This document shows positions 51,395 through 60,454 of a stretch of 64,000 nucleotides of DNA, one piece after another. The stretch covers positions 1-64,000 of the forward strand of contig OOIN01000036.1 of NCBI GenBank assembly GCA_900323505.1, given 5' to 3'. Positions within the stretch are counted from its first letter, which is position 1. Each line of letters starts with the position of its first letter. The notes below the pieces were generated by a model that was not told where the DNA came from, searched no databases, and worked only from the letters and a program-made list of their open reading frames with translations. This DNA comes from Ustilago trichophora. Taxonomy: Eukaryota; Basidiomycota; Ustilaginomycetes; Ustilaginales; Ustilaginaceae. The position numbers and the translations under genes were made by a program.

Positions 51395-52270
51395 ATGACC
51401 GACATCAACACACCACGCAAGACGACCTATACACAAGGCTACAGCGAAGCGGTTCTCAAGTCGCATGCCTCCCGAACAGCCGAGACTTCTGCCGCATTCT
51501 TGCTGCCTCATCTCAAGCCTGATGCCAAAATTCTCGATGTAGGGTGTGGACCTGGGACCATTACGACTTCGCTAGCTCGATATATCCCTCAAGGAAGCAT
51601 TTTTGGGACGGACTATTCGGCCGAAGTCGTTGCTGATGCACGGAAGAGACTGGTTCGGCTTGGTAAGGACGAGGATGAAGAGGGAGAGGGGAGAGGTGGA
51701 GCTGTGGCGGGGAGGTGCACGTTCGAAAGAGCATCCGTATACGACCTACCCTATCCCGACGAAACTTTTGACGTAGTATACTGCCATCAGATGCTGCTGC
51801 ATCTTCCTGAACCTGTCAAGGCGCTCGAGGAGATGCGAAGGGTGTGCAAATCTGGTGGAATGGTTGCTGTTCGAGAAGCCGATTTTAGCACCTCGGTCAT
51901 CTATCCTCGCACGGCGACGTTTCAGCTGTGGCTGGATACGGCAACGTCGATCTACCGCTCGATCGGATCCGAACCGGACGCAGGTCGAAGACTGATTCGT
52001 TGGGCATTGGATGCAGGCTTTGCATCCGGACCTGACAATGTGACCTTTTCGTCAAGCAACCAGGCGTACGGTGGTCAACCGAATGCCAAGTTTTGGGGCG
52101 AGATGTGGGCTCAACGTATCGCAGCGCAAAGTTGGAAGAAGCAGGCCTTAGATACGCGCAAAGTATCGGAGGAAGAGGTCAAGAGGATGGAAGAGGACTG
52201 GTTGGAATGGAGCAAAGCACAAGATGGTGTATTTGTAATGGTTTGCGGTGAAGTGCTATTGCGCAAGTGA
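51395..52270 (+). CDS. SAM-dependent methyltransferase, UbiE/Methyltransf_11-like (291 aa)
   Basis: ATG 51395 (MTDINTPRKTTYTQGYSEAV). Class I fold: motif I ILDVGCGPGT at ~aa 46, GTDYSAEVV for the acidic loop, then an acidic/Gly-rich insert (DEDEEGEGRGGAVAG), ASVYDLPYPDETFDVVYCHQ (motifs II/III) and LHLPEPVKALEEMRRVCKSGG. The substrate is unknown; relatives methylate small molecules, and quinone or secondary metabolites are common. The frame is open upstream to 50543, but that overlaps the previous gene and translates repeats. It is followed by a DUF1772 gene and an AsaB/CmcJ-type oxygenase, a combination seen in small-molecule pathways. Confidence 0.9.
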   Translation: MTDINTPRKTTYTQGYSEAVLKSHASRTAETSAAFLLPHLKPDAKILDVGCGPGTITTSLARYIPQGSIFGTDYSAEVVADARKRLVRLGKDEDEEGEGRGGAVAGRCTFERASVYDLPYPDETFDVVYCHQMLLHLPEPVKALEEMRRVCKSGGMVAVREADFSTSVIYPRTATFQLWLDTATSIYRSIGSEPDAGRRLIRWALDAGFASGPDNVTFSSSNQAYGGQPNAKFWGEMWAQRIAAQSWKKQALDTRKVSEEEVKRMEEDWLEWSKAQDGVFVMVCGEVLLRK

Positions 52271-52798
52271 TATATACAGAATGAGCGGCACAAACACTAG
52301 ATCCAGCGAGCAATGATCAATGAAAATGACTTCCTAAGAGTAGTGTACTTGACATCGGACTCCGTTTTCTTAGTACAGTGGATGTGCGACTCCGCGGCCC
52401 TTGGCATGCGATAGCTTAGCAAGAAAAAGTGGGTTTGAAAAACTTTCTTCAACATCATCGGTTCGTCGAAGAAAGAGGTTGGAACAGATATGGAGTCATT
52501 GGCAATCCCGCAGTGAAGGCACCGGAAAAGCCGCGGCCTGCCGTTGGATGCGTTTTTTTTTTTTTTTTTTTTCTCAAGGTGGAACGTGCGCTGCAAATTG
52601 CTCAAGAGGAAAACCCGCGGTGGTTTTGGAGGTGCTGCTGGTTTAGCACAGGGTTCAAGGGTTCTCTGTCGGTTTCAGCGTCAAAACCCTCGAGAGCAAC
52701 AAGATATAAGAAGGGATCTTTGACCCTCCTCCATTCTATTCTACAGCTCCACACCCACACGCAACGTACATCCGCAAGACTATTCCTTACAGTGCAAC
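52271..52798. other. Intergenic region with T-run
   Basis: 528 bp, no gene. A pure T run sits at ~52,553-52,571. The last ~60 bp are the leader of the DUF1772 gene. Confidence 0.6.
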
Positions 52799-53466
52799 AT
52801 GCTGGCTCCTATTACGGCATTGGTCGGGCTGACCTGTTCCGGTCTCGTCAGTGGTAAGTCGCAGGAGTTTCGCTATTGGCTGGAAATCCTATCGTATGTT
52901 TAATTGACTGAACAGTAAATGCAACAACATCAACTTGATGATCGCTTTTTTTTTTGATCATGACAGGTCTCACCTTGGCCTACCCTCTCCTGATCAACAC
53001 GCACTTTATCGATCAGCAAGGCGCCAAAATCACCCCGCCCGTCCTCCACGCTAATCTCGACATCGCACAACGCCTCACCCTCTGGGAAAGAGCCTTCAAA
53101 GCCGGCTTTGTCGTCCCCGCACTCTCCATCATCACCGCCGTCACTCTCACCACTTTTGCCCTTAGCCACAAGAGTAACGAAAAATCCAATCTGGCAAAGC
53201 GTTTTGGAGGAGATTGGGAATTGCGCAAAAAGCTTCTTCTTGGTTCGGCGGCTCTGACCGGAAGCCTTGTGTTCTTCACCCTGATCGCCATCAGACCAAC
53301 CAATTCGAAACTCATGGAGCTCAGAGTAGCCGCCAACAACAAGCAACAGATCAACACTGCTCTCGCAGAGAGCCTGTTGAAGAAATGGACCCGGCTCCAC
53401 AACGTGCGTGTAGTCACTGCTTTCGGCGGATTCGTTTTGGCTTTGTACTCTTTCATCGCTGTCTAA
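52799..53466 (+). CDS. DUF1772 membrane protein, anthrone-oxygenase-like (184 aa, 2 exons)
   Basis: Exon 1 52799-52853 (MLAPITALVGLTCSGLVS), 113-nt intron gtaagt...catgacag with a T-run before the acceptor, exon 2 52967-53466. Four hydrophobic segments and the DUF1772 pattern are visible: a Pro in the first helix region, LWERAFKAGFVVPAL, LIAIRPTNSKLMEL and LLKKWTRLHNVRVVTA. Some DUF1772 members are cofactor-free anthrone oxygenases in fungal polyketide pathways, while most are of unknown role. No polyketide synthase is in this window, so the activity remains open. Confidence 0.82.
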
Positions 53467-53652
53467 TTTCCCATTTCCCCCTCCCAAGTCCCGACATCAT
53501 ACTGTACATTCAAAGGAAATGGATTTTTTTTTTATTGGTAACAAGGCTTTCCAGGACCAGAAGAGACACTTTTCTCACTGTCTACCCGTGCGTCACAGGC
53601 AGAGGTGGTATAAACGATTCTAAAAAGAACAACTTACGGCAAGGATGACGTC

Positions 53653-54947
53653 TTAGCGCCAGACGGCAACAAATCGAAACTCGACACTCTTTCTCGGAGG
53701 TGCATCTGACGGAGGAGTTGGGTAAGCTCCTTTCAACCGTGTTACGGCACAGTGGGCTCCGTACAACGCTTCTGATTCCACCACTGCATTCGAGCCTTCT
53801 TCCCTCTCCTGCTGTTGCTGTTGCTGGAGTGAGAGAGAATCGTAGCATTTAAACACGAGAACTTCGTCGTTGGTTTGATGCGGGATAAAGTGCCATTCTT
53901 GACCGTCTGCAATCGCCCATTCGTTCCGCAGATAGCGTCAGGTTGATCGATCAATCAGTCTGTCTTTCTTCCGAATAAGGGAGGGGGAAAAAGAATGTAT
54001 TCTTTGGACTCACCATGAGCATGTATATCGTATCCACATCCGAATGGATTTGCATGTCTCGACAACGACTCGTTTTGCAACGATCTATAATCTGCCACTG
54101 CCAGTGGCTTGTCGTACACGGTTCCTCCGACAGGTCTCCAAAGATTGATGATCATGGTTCTCGAGTAGCGTCTTGCCAGATTTGCTTCTATCGCTTCCAC
54201 CGGGTCGATGGATGCTGGCTGATTCAAGAGCAAAGGTGTGGCAGCAATCGCCATGGAGCATACCGCCGTGCCATACGATGGATCCTGATCAATGTGTGCA
54301 AAAAGCGCAGGTGGTTCGAGCGGCTTATCGAACCGCGATTCAATGCCTTGGGGAGTACGTTGTCGTTCGTAGTCGTCCGCAAGGCTGGCAGAGAGCGAAG
54401 CGGTGGAATCACGTTTGACCGTATTCCACACAATCACTTCGTCTGCCCCGGTGATCTTCTTCATCAGCCTGTTGTAGTTTTTTTTTTTTTTCCGGTTCCC
54501 CCAAAAGGCGAAGTGTGATTCAGCATCTCGGCCAGTAGATTCCGTCTTTTTACCGATTCAGAGGCGCCAGCCATTGACTCACTCTTGGTTCTCCCGGACA
54601 AACGAAGAGTAATCGCACTGCGTTTCAATCCCGCACTCCTCGAGCACCTTACTGCGGTGAGGCAGTGCGGCGAATCCTCGTTGGGCCAACTTTGCCCTGG
54701 CAGCATCCAGCTGTTGCTCATCTGAGCAAGTACGAAGAGATTGTAGCTCGGGTCGAAGCGAGTGCAGCTGCTTCCAGACCGGCTTTTTGGGCCTTTCACG
54801 ATGCGGTGTCTGAAGCTTGAGATAAGTGCTGGGATCGTGGTCGAGCTCTTTGTCGGAAAAGGTGAAGAGGAGCTCTCCCCACACTGTGCCGTCCTCTGAG
54901 GCGGCTACTTGTGTTGTGAGTTTCGGGGTTGCGACTGAAACCGTCAT
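53653..54947 (-). CDS. AsaB/CmcJ-type 2OG-Fe(II) oxygenase-like protein (357 aa, 3 exons)
   Basis: Predicted exons 54947-54583, 54468-54014 and 53906-53653. The introns (gtgagt...acaacag, 114 nt; gtgagt...ttgcag, 107 nt) keep frame. The family (GA4-desaturase/AsaB/CmcJ-like) holds hydroxylases and desaturases of fungal secondary metabolism. Landmarks: KITGADEVIVWNTVKR, the iron-binding AHID (~54,281-54,297), RTMIINLWRPVGGTVYDKPL, DGQEWHFIPHQTNDEVLVFK, then GAHCAVTR and APPRKSVEFRFVAVW at the C-terminus. The order and spacing match the family, and length is only slightly long because of a QQQQQQ-containing insert before GAHC. The alternative upstream start at 55025 gives a leader-like extension. 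Confidence 0.85.
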
Positions 54948-55254
54948 GGTCGAGGTTGATACTGGCGAACGAAAGGAAAGGGAAGTCAAGGGATGCAAGA
55001 CTTGATTATCCAGGAGCCATGTCACAAGATTGGAAATTTCAGTGGGGAGGATCGGCTTGGCGGGTTTTTCGGCTGTCCGGAGAGATAAAACAAAAATAAG
55101 AATTTAGAGCTTTCTCCGCGTTTGTTGCCGACAAGAATCAAGACGTGGGAGCGTACAAACAGGCAATCGACCTTCTTGATTCTCATGGTCAACCTTGGAA
55201 CTAGATCACAAACGTCAACAAAAGCAAAGTTGTGGTATTGGAATGGGTTTGTGA
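54948..55254. other. Tandem intergenic region
   Basis: 307 bp between the 5' end of the AsaB/CmcJ-like gene and the 3' end of the membrane-protein gene. No feature beyond short A/T runs. Confidence 0.5.
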
Positions 55255-56384
55255 CTATACAGAAGATGTGCAACTATTGACTGTACTGGACCGGTGTTGG
55301 CGAGGGATGGTCCAGTACGTAGCTGTGAGAATGGCAGCACTGATAAACTCCATCATGGTGACAAAGCAACTTTCTTCGGTTACAAATTGTGCAGTCAAGT
55401 TGTTTGCATCGTACACCTCCGAATTGAAGTACTGCACTCCAGCAAAAAGTGATACAGAGTGAGAAAAAAAAACAGCGTCAGTGTTTGGTCTTCAAGCGTT
55501 CAAGATACGAAGGAAGAAGAAGGGATAGATAATCGGGTACCTACATTAAGATCGGGCAGAAGCGCCTGTGCGACACCAAACCCTCCTCGCACAGCCAAGA
55601 AAGGCCAAGTCAGGAGGAGCAACAGTAGCGTCGGGTGTGCGTACCAAGGCCTTGATTTGTTCTCGTTTGCAGAATCTTGTGCAACTTTTTCCTGCCTCGG
55701 TGATTCGCCTTCTGCGTTTCTGATTGGGTGGTGGTCAAAGCGGAAATGTCTGTGTTGATGAATCGTGACAGCAATGGAGACGAGCAGCATGGTGTTGACA
55801 ACCAAGAAGACGGCTTGACCAGCCGCTCTCATCCCTTTCGAGGCATCCAATCTTGCCTGTCTTTGCATCTGCGTCAGACCGCTGCTGTTTGAATACGCTG
55901 CCGAGCTCAACGAGCCTCCCGTGACAATGATTGTATTGGCAGCAACGAGCAACCAATCGACTACCACCACCAGCTTTGCCGCCAGTGAATCTTCGCTAGG
56001 CTTTCCTTGCAGTAGCCGCTTGAAACGTTTTCTCCATCCGGCTCGCTCTTTGGTCGGGTCAATGGGTTCGATCCAAGAATAGCCGTTCCAATGATTGCGC
56101 TGCCAAGCGATCAAGAAGCGTGCTGTGCATACGACCAGGGTGAAATACCCCTCAGCGCCGAGCACGTAGTACGCCACGAGAAGGTCGATGTTGCGATATC
56201 CGATGAGTCCGAACGAAAGGCCGCATGCTTGTGATGCGAGTCGGACAAGGACATGCAGAAGCAAAATCAACCAGCGTGATTTCCACTGTACCCTTCGCAG
56301 AGCAAACAGCGTGCAAAGAATGATGAAAAGGATGAGGTAGAGAAGGAGAAACACCAGCGAGGCGCTGGCTAGAGGCGACCACAT
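55255..56384 (-). CDS. Multi-pass integral membrane protein, DUF7702-like (338 aa, 2 exons)
   Basis: ATG 56384 (MWSPLASASLVFLLLYLILF). Exon 1 runs to 55545 (...LLPDLN), 113-nt intron gtaggt...gtgcag, and exon 2 55431-55255 begins YFNSEVYDANNL. About seven hydrophobic helices are visible, among them LVFLLLYLILFIILCTLFAL, WLILLLHVLVRLASQACG, KLVVVVDWLLVAANTIIV and AVFLVVNTMLLVSIAV. The layout resembles uncharacterised fungal seven-helix proteins (DUF7702 type). The conserved YxxxSxxxxDANN-like segment falls right after the splice, supporting the exon join. An in-frame extension to 56432 starts with TTG and is discounted. Confidence 0.78.
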
Positions 56385-57347
56385 TGCACTCAAAGCCCGT
56401 GTCTGGTGGATCAGTGTGGAAGGCGAAAGCAAGCTCGTACTACAAGATTTGTGTGTGTGGAGCTATATACGAAACAACATGATGGTCTACAACCTCTTTC
56501 CGATACAAACCCGTTGATCAAGGTTTGTACAAGTACCGACGTTGTGTTTCTGCTCAGAATGGGAACAGCGCTCGACAATTTTCGCATCCTGTGCTGGTGT
56601 ACTGCTTCCGAACCTCCCTCACTTGTCGGGTGTGCTCTTGAAAGTGTCTTTGCGACAGGGCTGTGTTCGACCGCGAACAAGCGAGGACTTTGTGAAGCGC
56701 CACGATAAACGAATGCACAGTTTCCGCGGATCAAATGCACAGAGAATCGAAGCAGCTTGTACGACATGTGACGTTTCAGCACGTCTTGGCAGCGTACTGT
56801 ATCTCAAACGTGTCGGAATTCCGTTGGAACTCTTGCCGAGCTTATGGTGCCGACCAACCGAGTTATGCAGTTGACTCTTTCGTACGGCTTTACGATGCTT
56901 TTTCAGTGGAAAAGCTGCCACTTTTTTTCTTTCTCTACGGTGTTAAAGACTGTACCTTACTCTGCGGAATAGAAATGCAGGGTTCTGTCTGCCACTTTGG
57001 ACAATGCAGGCTAAAGCCAAGCTGGTTTGTGCGCTGTTAGGGGTTGGAGTCACTTTTGTGCACGTTGCTCGATCCTACATTGCATAGAAACGTACTGTAG
57101 CACCACATTAACGCAGACCGGCGACTCGATCCTTGAACAGGTCGGGCACGCTGTTGCCGTGTTTTGACAACACCTTGCAAGCCACCGTTTCACTTCACAT
57201 TGTCACCATTCCCCTTTCGATTACTCTTTTGCTATGTAAGGCTCCTGGTGTCGACTCTCTGAACCTCATGCACAGTCTCAGCGAAGATTTTTTTTTTTTT
57301 TAAAAAAAAAGACGAGATAGTCTGGCTCAGGATGGCAAAAAAAAAAA
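56385..57347. other. Gene-free intergenic region
   Basis: Nearly 1 kb without a credible gene. T/A homopolymers occur at ~57,288-57,310. No repeats of interest apart from these. Confidence 0.5.
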
Positions 57348-57449
57348 TTCCCGGCCAGGGAATCGAACCCTGATCTGAGCAGCACTTAGCAATCCGGAGA
57401 TCGCCGACTTATGAGAGTGCCCTATACTGAACCATTGTACTAACTGGGA
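57348..57449 (-). tRNA. tRNA-Glu(CTC), intron-containing
   Basis: On the minus strand: acceptor TCCCAGT (57449-57443), D-arm with AATGGTTCAG, anticodon stem GGGCA and loop C-T-CTC-A (anticodon at 57415-57413). An intron of about 29 nt after position 37 follows, then 3' stem TGCTC, T-arm CAGGGTTCGATTCCCTG, acceptor GCCGGGA and discriminator A. A run of ~11 T on the transcribed strand (57347-57337) is an ideal Pol III terminator. GGTTCGATTCC is the B box. One acceptor pair (A5-C68) is mismatched, so a pseudogene is possible. CTC reads GAG, the usual Glu codon in GC-rich fungi. Confidence 0.72.
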
Positions 57450-57539
57450 CGTCGTTAAGACATTGTTGAGACATTGACCAGCAGCTGTATCTATATAATA
57501 CAAATACAGTACACAGACCCTGGCGCGTTGGTTGGCGCG

Positions 57540-57593
57540 TTAGTACATTGGTCCGCGACCACAAATCTATACTGACCATTGTACTAACTGGGA
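57540..57593. repeat. Broken tRNA-Glu copies forming an inverted repeat
   Basis: CTATACTGACCATTGTACTA and ACTGGGA (57567-57593) repeat the 5' half of the tRNA gene (57421-57449) in the same orientation with a one-base deletion. On the opposite strand TTAGTACATTGGTC (57540-57553) repeats part of the D-arm. The two form a 14-bp stem with one mismatch. No T-arm is attached, so these are fragments. Confidence 0.65.
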
Positions 57594-57599
57594 TTGTAT

Positions 57600-58412
57600 A
57601 TCCTCTTCCTTCAACATAAATCTTATATTGGCTGTGCATAAGCAGACAGATCATGATTGTCCAGCTGATGATGACGGGAAAAGATCTCCGAGGGATCATC
57701 AATCATATTGGCTGGGACAGGATCGTCCTCGCATTGTGCTTGCGCTAAGCACCGGCGATCTCGGTACACTTCTCTCGCTTCGTTTCCGCTCCGAGCCGTT
57801 GGAGCTAGCTTCGAGCATGGCGGGGAGGGGCGAACTAACCGAGATCCCACGACAAGATCTCCGGCGGGTCGTACACCGAGCAAAGCCGTACTCGTCCCAC
57901 GCTTTACCCCATCATTTCCACCTCGAGCCTCTCTCTCTCTCTTTCTCTTTCTCTTTCTCTCGTTGGTGGCTACTTGTGGAACGCTGCTGTTTCGCCAGGA
58001 ACAAGTGATGCAATGCAGGGTGAGAGTGGCGCCCCACCGCGTGGTTGTCACCAACACAGAGCTTCATCTTGATGCATGAACGTCAGACAATGCCGACGAA
58101 TTCTTATGAGAGATGGTTTTGCGCTCTTGCAGACACTGCAAGGTGCTGCTCGTATGGTGTTCGTGGGACAATACCTGACCGTACCCGCTGAGCTTGTGGC
58201 TGATGCGATAGCCACCAAAGAGGGATGAGAGTGTGTCCTGCGAGAAACCTGTACGTACTTGGTGGGGGTTATTTATACCGCCATCAAGGGTTGCATATAT
58301 AGGATGCCTCCCCTACCCGGCTGCTCGATTCTTTTCTCCTCCTCCAGTCGCATTGACAGATACCCACTGCCCTTGTCTTTCCTTTCCGACTCATCCTAAA
58401 CACACAGCACCA
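57600..58412. promoter_or_regulatory. Upstream region of the alpha-galactosidase gene
   Basis: No gene is supported between the tRNA fragments and 58,412. A CT-rich tract lies at ~57,925-57,962. Two TATA-like elements, TTATTTATAC (58,269-58,278) and GCATATATAG (58,293-58,302), sit about 110-145 bp before the start codon, a usual distance for a fungal inducible gene. No CreA-type or other named site was assigned. Confidence 0.5.
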
Positions 58413-60149
58413 ATGCGGTCCGTCAACATGATGCTGCCCTCCGCTAGTGGCCTGAACCTCGTAGCTGCGGCCGCCATCCTCGCCGCTGCCACCACTGGTT
58501 CCGCCCAAAATCTGCGACCCAGCTACAAAGCCCGCGCCTCTACCAATGCCCTCCCTACACCAGGTATGGGCTTCAACACCTACAATCAGGTCTCGTGCAC
58601 ACCCACCGAAGCTAAATCGCACCAGGCGATGGACATCATGCAGTCTCAGGGTTATCTTGCTGCCGGTTACAACTTTTTCCAGGTAGACTGTGGTTGGGTT
58701 GCCAAGAGTAGCACCCGCGACTCTGCGGGCAATCTCATCGTCGATACCAACAATTTCCCCAGTGGTATGAAGAGTCTCGGCGCGTATGCCAAGTCCAAAG
58801 GTCTAGAGTTTGGGTTGTACTCGGACGGTGGATACCTCGCCTGCGATCCCGACGTACCCAGCCGTCGTCTTGGCAGTCTGGGCCATGAAGATGCTGATGC
58901 GGCTCAGTTGAAGAGCTTCGGTGTCACCTATCTCAAGTATGACAACTGCTACGCCGATGGTTCGACGGCTGGCGACAATGCACCCAAGAACGCACGAACC
59001 GACTTCCCAACTCGATTTGGAGCTATGAGCAATGCTCTCTCCAAAGTCGGTATCAACAAGCTACTCGTATGCCAGTGGGGTGTTGCTCAAAAGACTTCGG
59101 ATGGTTCACTCATTGGTCCCGCCCAGTGGACCGAAGGACTGAGCACGTCCTACCGTCTCTCTGATGATATTGCATCGGGTTGGATCAATGTCGTCCGGAT
59201 CATGAACCAGGCTATTCCCATTTCGCTCAACGCTCGCAGTGGACCAGGGCATTTCGCCGACGGCGATCTTCTCGAAGTCGGCAATTCGGGCATGACGATC
59301 GACGAGCAAGCGACGCACTTTGCCATTTGGGCGATGCTCAAGAGTCCGCTGGTCATCTCGACGGATCTGTCGACCATTTCATCCGCGGCCAAAGCGATTC
59401 TACTCAACAAGGGCCTGATCGCAATCAACCAAGATTCGCTCGGCGAGCCGGTCAAGCTGATCGAAAGGAGGACGAACGACTACGACTTGCACGCTGGAAA
59501 GCTCGCCAATGGCGACATGGCCGTGCTCGCCTTTGACTGGACCAACACTCAGCGAACGATCAAGATCAACTTTGCAGACCTTGGCGTTGATTCTGCCGAG
59601 GTCGTTGATCTTTGGACTGGTTCCACTCAATCGGGCGTCACTGGCTCCTTTAGCAAGTCCGTCAACGGTCACGGCTCTGTTGCTTTGCGCCTGACCAACA
59701 TCAAGCGTACCAGCAGTGCTGCTCCAACCCTCACCTACCTCGAAGCAGAGTCGGGCATGGTTGGCGGATCGGCAACGAAAACCTCTTGCTCCGGCTGTTC
59801 CGGAAGTAAGAAAGTTGGTAACCTTGGCAACGGTTCCGGCACGCTCACCTTGAGAGGCATCAATGCGGGCAGTCGCGAGTCAGTTCTCTACTTTGATTAC
59901 ATCAATGCCGACGTCGGCTTCTCGTTTGTCGGTGCCACCAACGAGCGTTACGCACTTATCAGTGTCAACGGTGGCCCGCAGCAGAATGTCAGCTTCCCAT
60001 TGACCGGCTACGATTGGAACAAGGACATCACCAAGGGTTACAAAGTCAGACTGCTCGATTTCATGCCCGGTCCAAGCAACAGTATCACGATCTCGAACCC
60101 GCACGGCTTTGGTCCTGACTTGGACCGCGTCGGATTCGTCGCTGCTTAA
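58413..60149 (+). CDS. Secreted GH27 alpha-galactosidase with C-terminal CBM35-like domain (578 aa)
   Basis: Hydrolyses terminal alpha-1,6-galactose from oligosaccharides and galactomannan outside the cell. ATG 58413. The first ~33 residues (hydrophobic AAAAILAAATTGSAQ, then NLRPSYKAR) are a signal peptide and short propeptide. GH27 landmarks: PGMGFNTYNQVSC, FFQVDCGW, FGLYSDGGYLACD, YLKYDNC (nucleophile Asp), CQWGV, YRLSDDI (acid/base Asp), and AINQDSLGEP. A beta domain follows. The last ~135 residues, from YLEAESGMVGG through VGNLGNGSGTLTL to DLDRVGFVAA, match a CBM35-type galactose/mannan-binding module. Single exon, complete. Confidence 0.95.
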   Translation: MRSVNMMLPSASGLNLVAAAAILAAATTGSAQNLRPSYKARASTNALPTPGMGFNTYNQVSCTPTEAKSHQAMDIMQSQGYLAAGYNFFQVDCGWVAKSSTRDSAGNLIVDTNNFPSGMKSLGAYAKSKGLEFGLYSDGGYLACDPDVPSRRLGSLGHEDADAAQLKSFGVTYLKYDNCYADGSTAGDNAPKNARTDFPTRFGAMSNALSKVGINKLLVCQWGVAQKTSDGSLIGPAQWTEGLSTSYRLSDDIASGWINVVRIMNQAIPISLNARSGPGHFADGDLLEVGNSGMTIDEQATHFAIWAMLKSPLVISTDLSTISSAAKAILLNKGLIAINQDSLGEPVKLIERRTNDYDLHAGKLANGDMAVLAFDWTNTQRTIKINFADLGVDSAEVVDLWTGSTQSGVTGSFSKSVNGHGSVALRLTNIKRTSSAAPTLTYLEAESGMVGGSATKTSCSGCSGSKKVGNLGNGSGTLTLRGINAGSRESVLYFDYINADVGFSFVGATNERYALISVNGGPQQNVSFPLTGYDWNKDITKGYKVRLLDFMPGPSNSITISNPHGFGPDLDRVGFVAA

Positions 60150-60279
60150 CATCTTCTTGTGAAATTTTCTCTGTTTTCGTTTCAAAGTTGTGCCTGGTGT
60201 CTGAGAATGCGAAATCAAAGTGTGAGCTTGGAGATGCGCAGTTTGAGCGAGGAGTTCAGCATGCGGACGAATGACGATA

Positions 60280-60321
60280 ACGTAATTACAGTAGTACCGA
60301 CGCGGATGTAGTACCGACGCG
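60280..60321 (+). repeat. Left terminal inverted repeat of the pogo element
   Basis: 42 bp with two direct copies of GTAGTACCGACGCG (60291-60304, 60308-60321). Pairs with 62472-62513. Confidence 0.92.
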
Positions 60322-60454
60322 TTCGCCGAGCTTAATTTTCAGTCTGATGGTAGTACTCGGCGTGATCGCGATCTCAGCAGTCTGTGAATCAATCCGAGTC
60401 AAACTTCAATGGTGTGTTCCTGAGATGCTATGATACATGTTGAGCTAAACAGAA

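Noticed and set aside
57405..57425. tRNA-Met reading of the same locus (CTCATAA loop)
   Set aside because: The 5-bp anticodon stem does not form with that loop. The Glu(CTC) reading with an intron after position 37 gives a paired stem and a Glu-like body.
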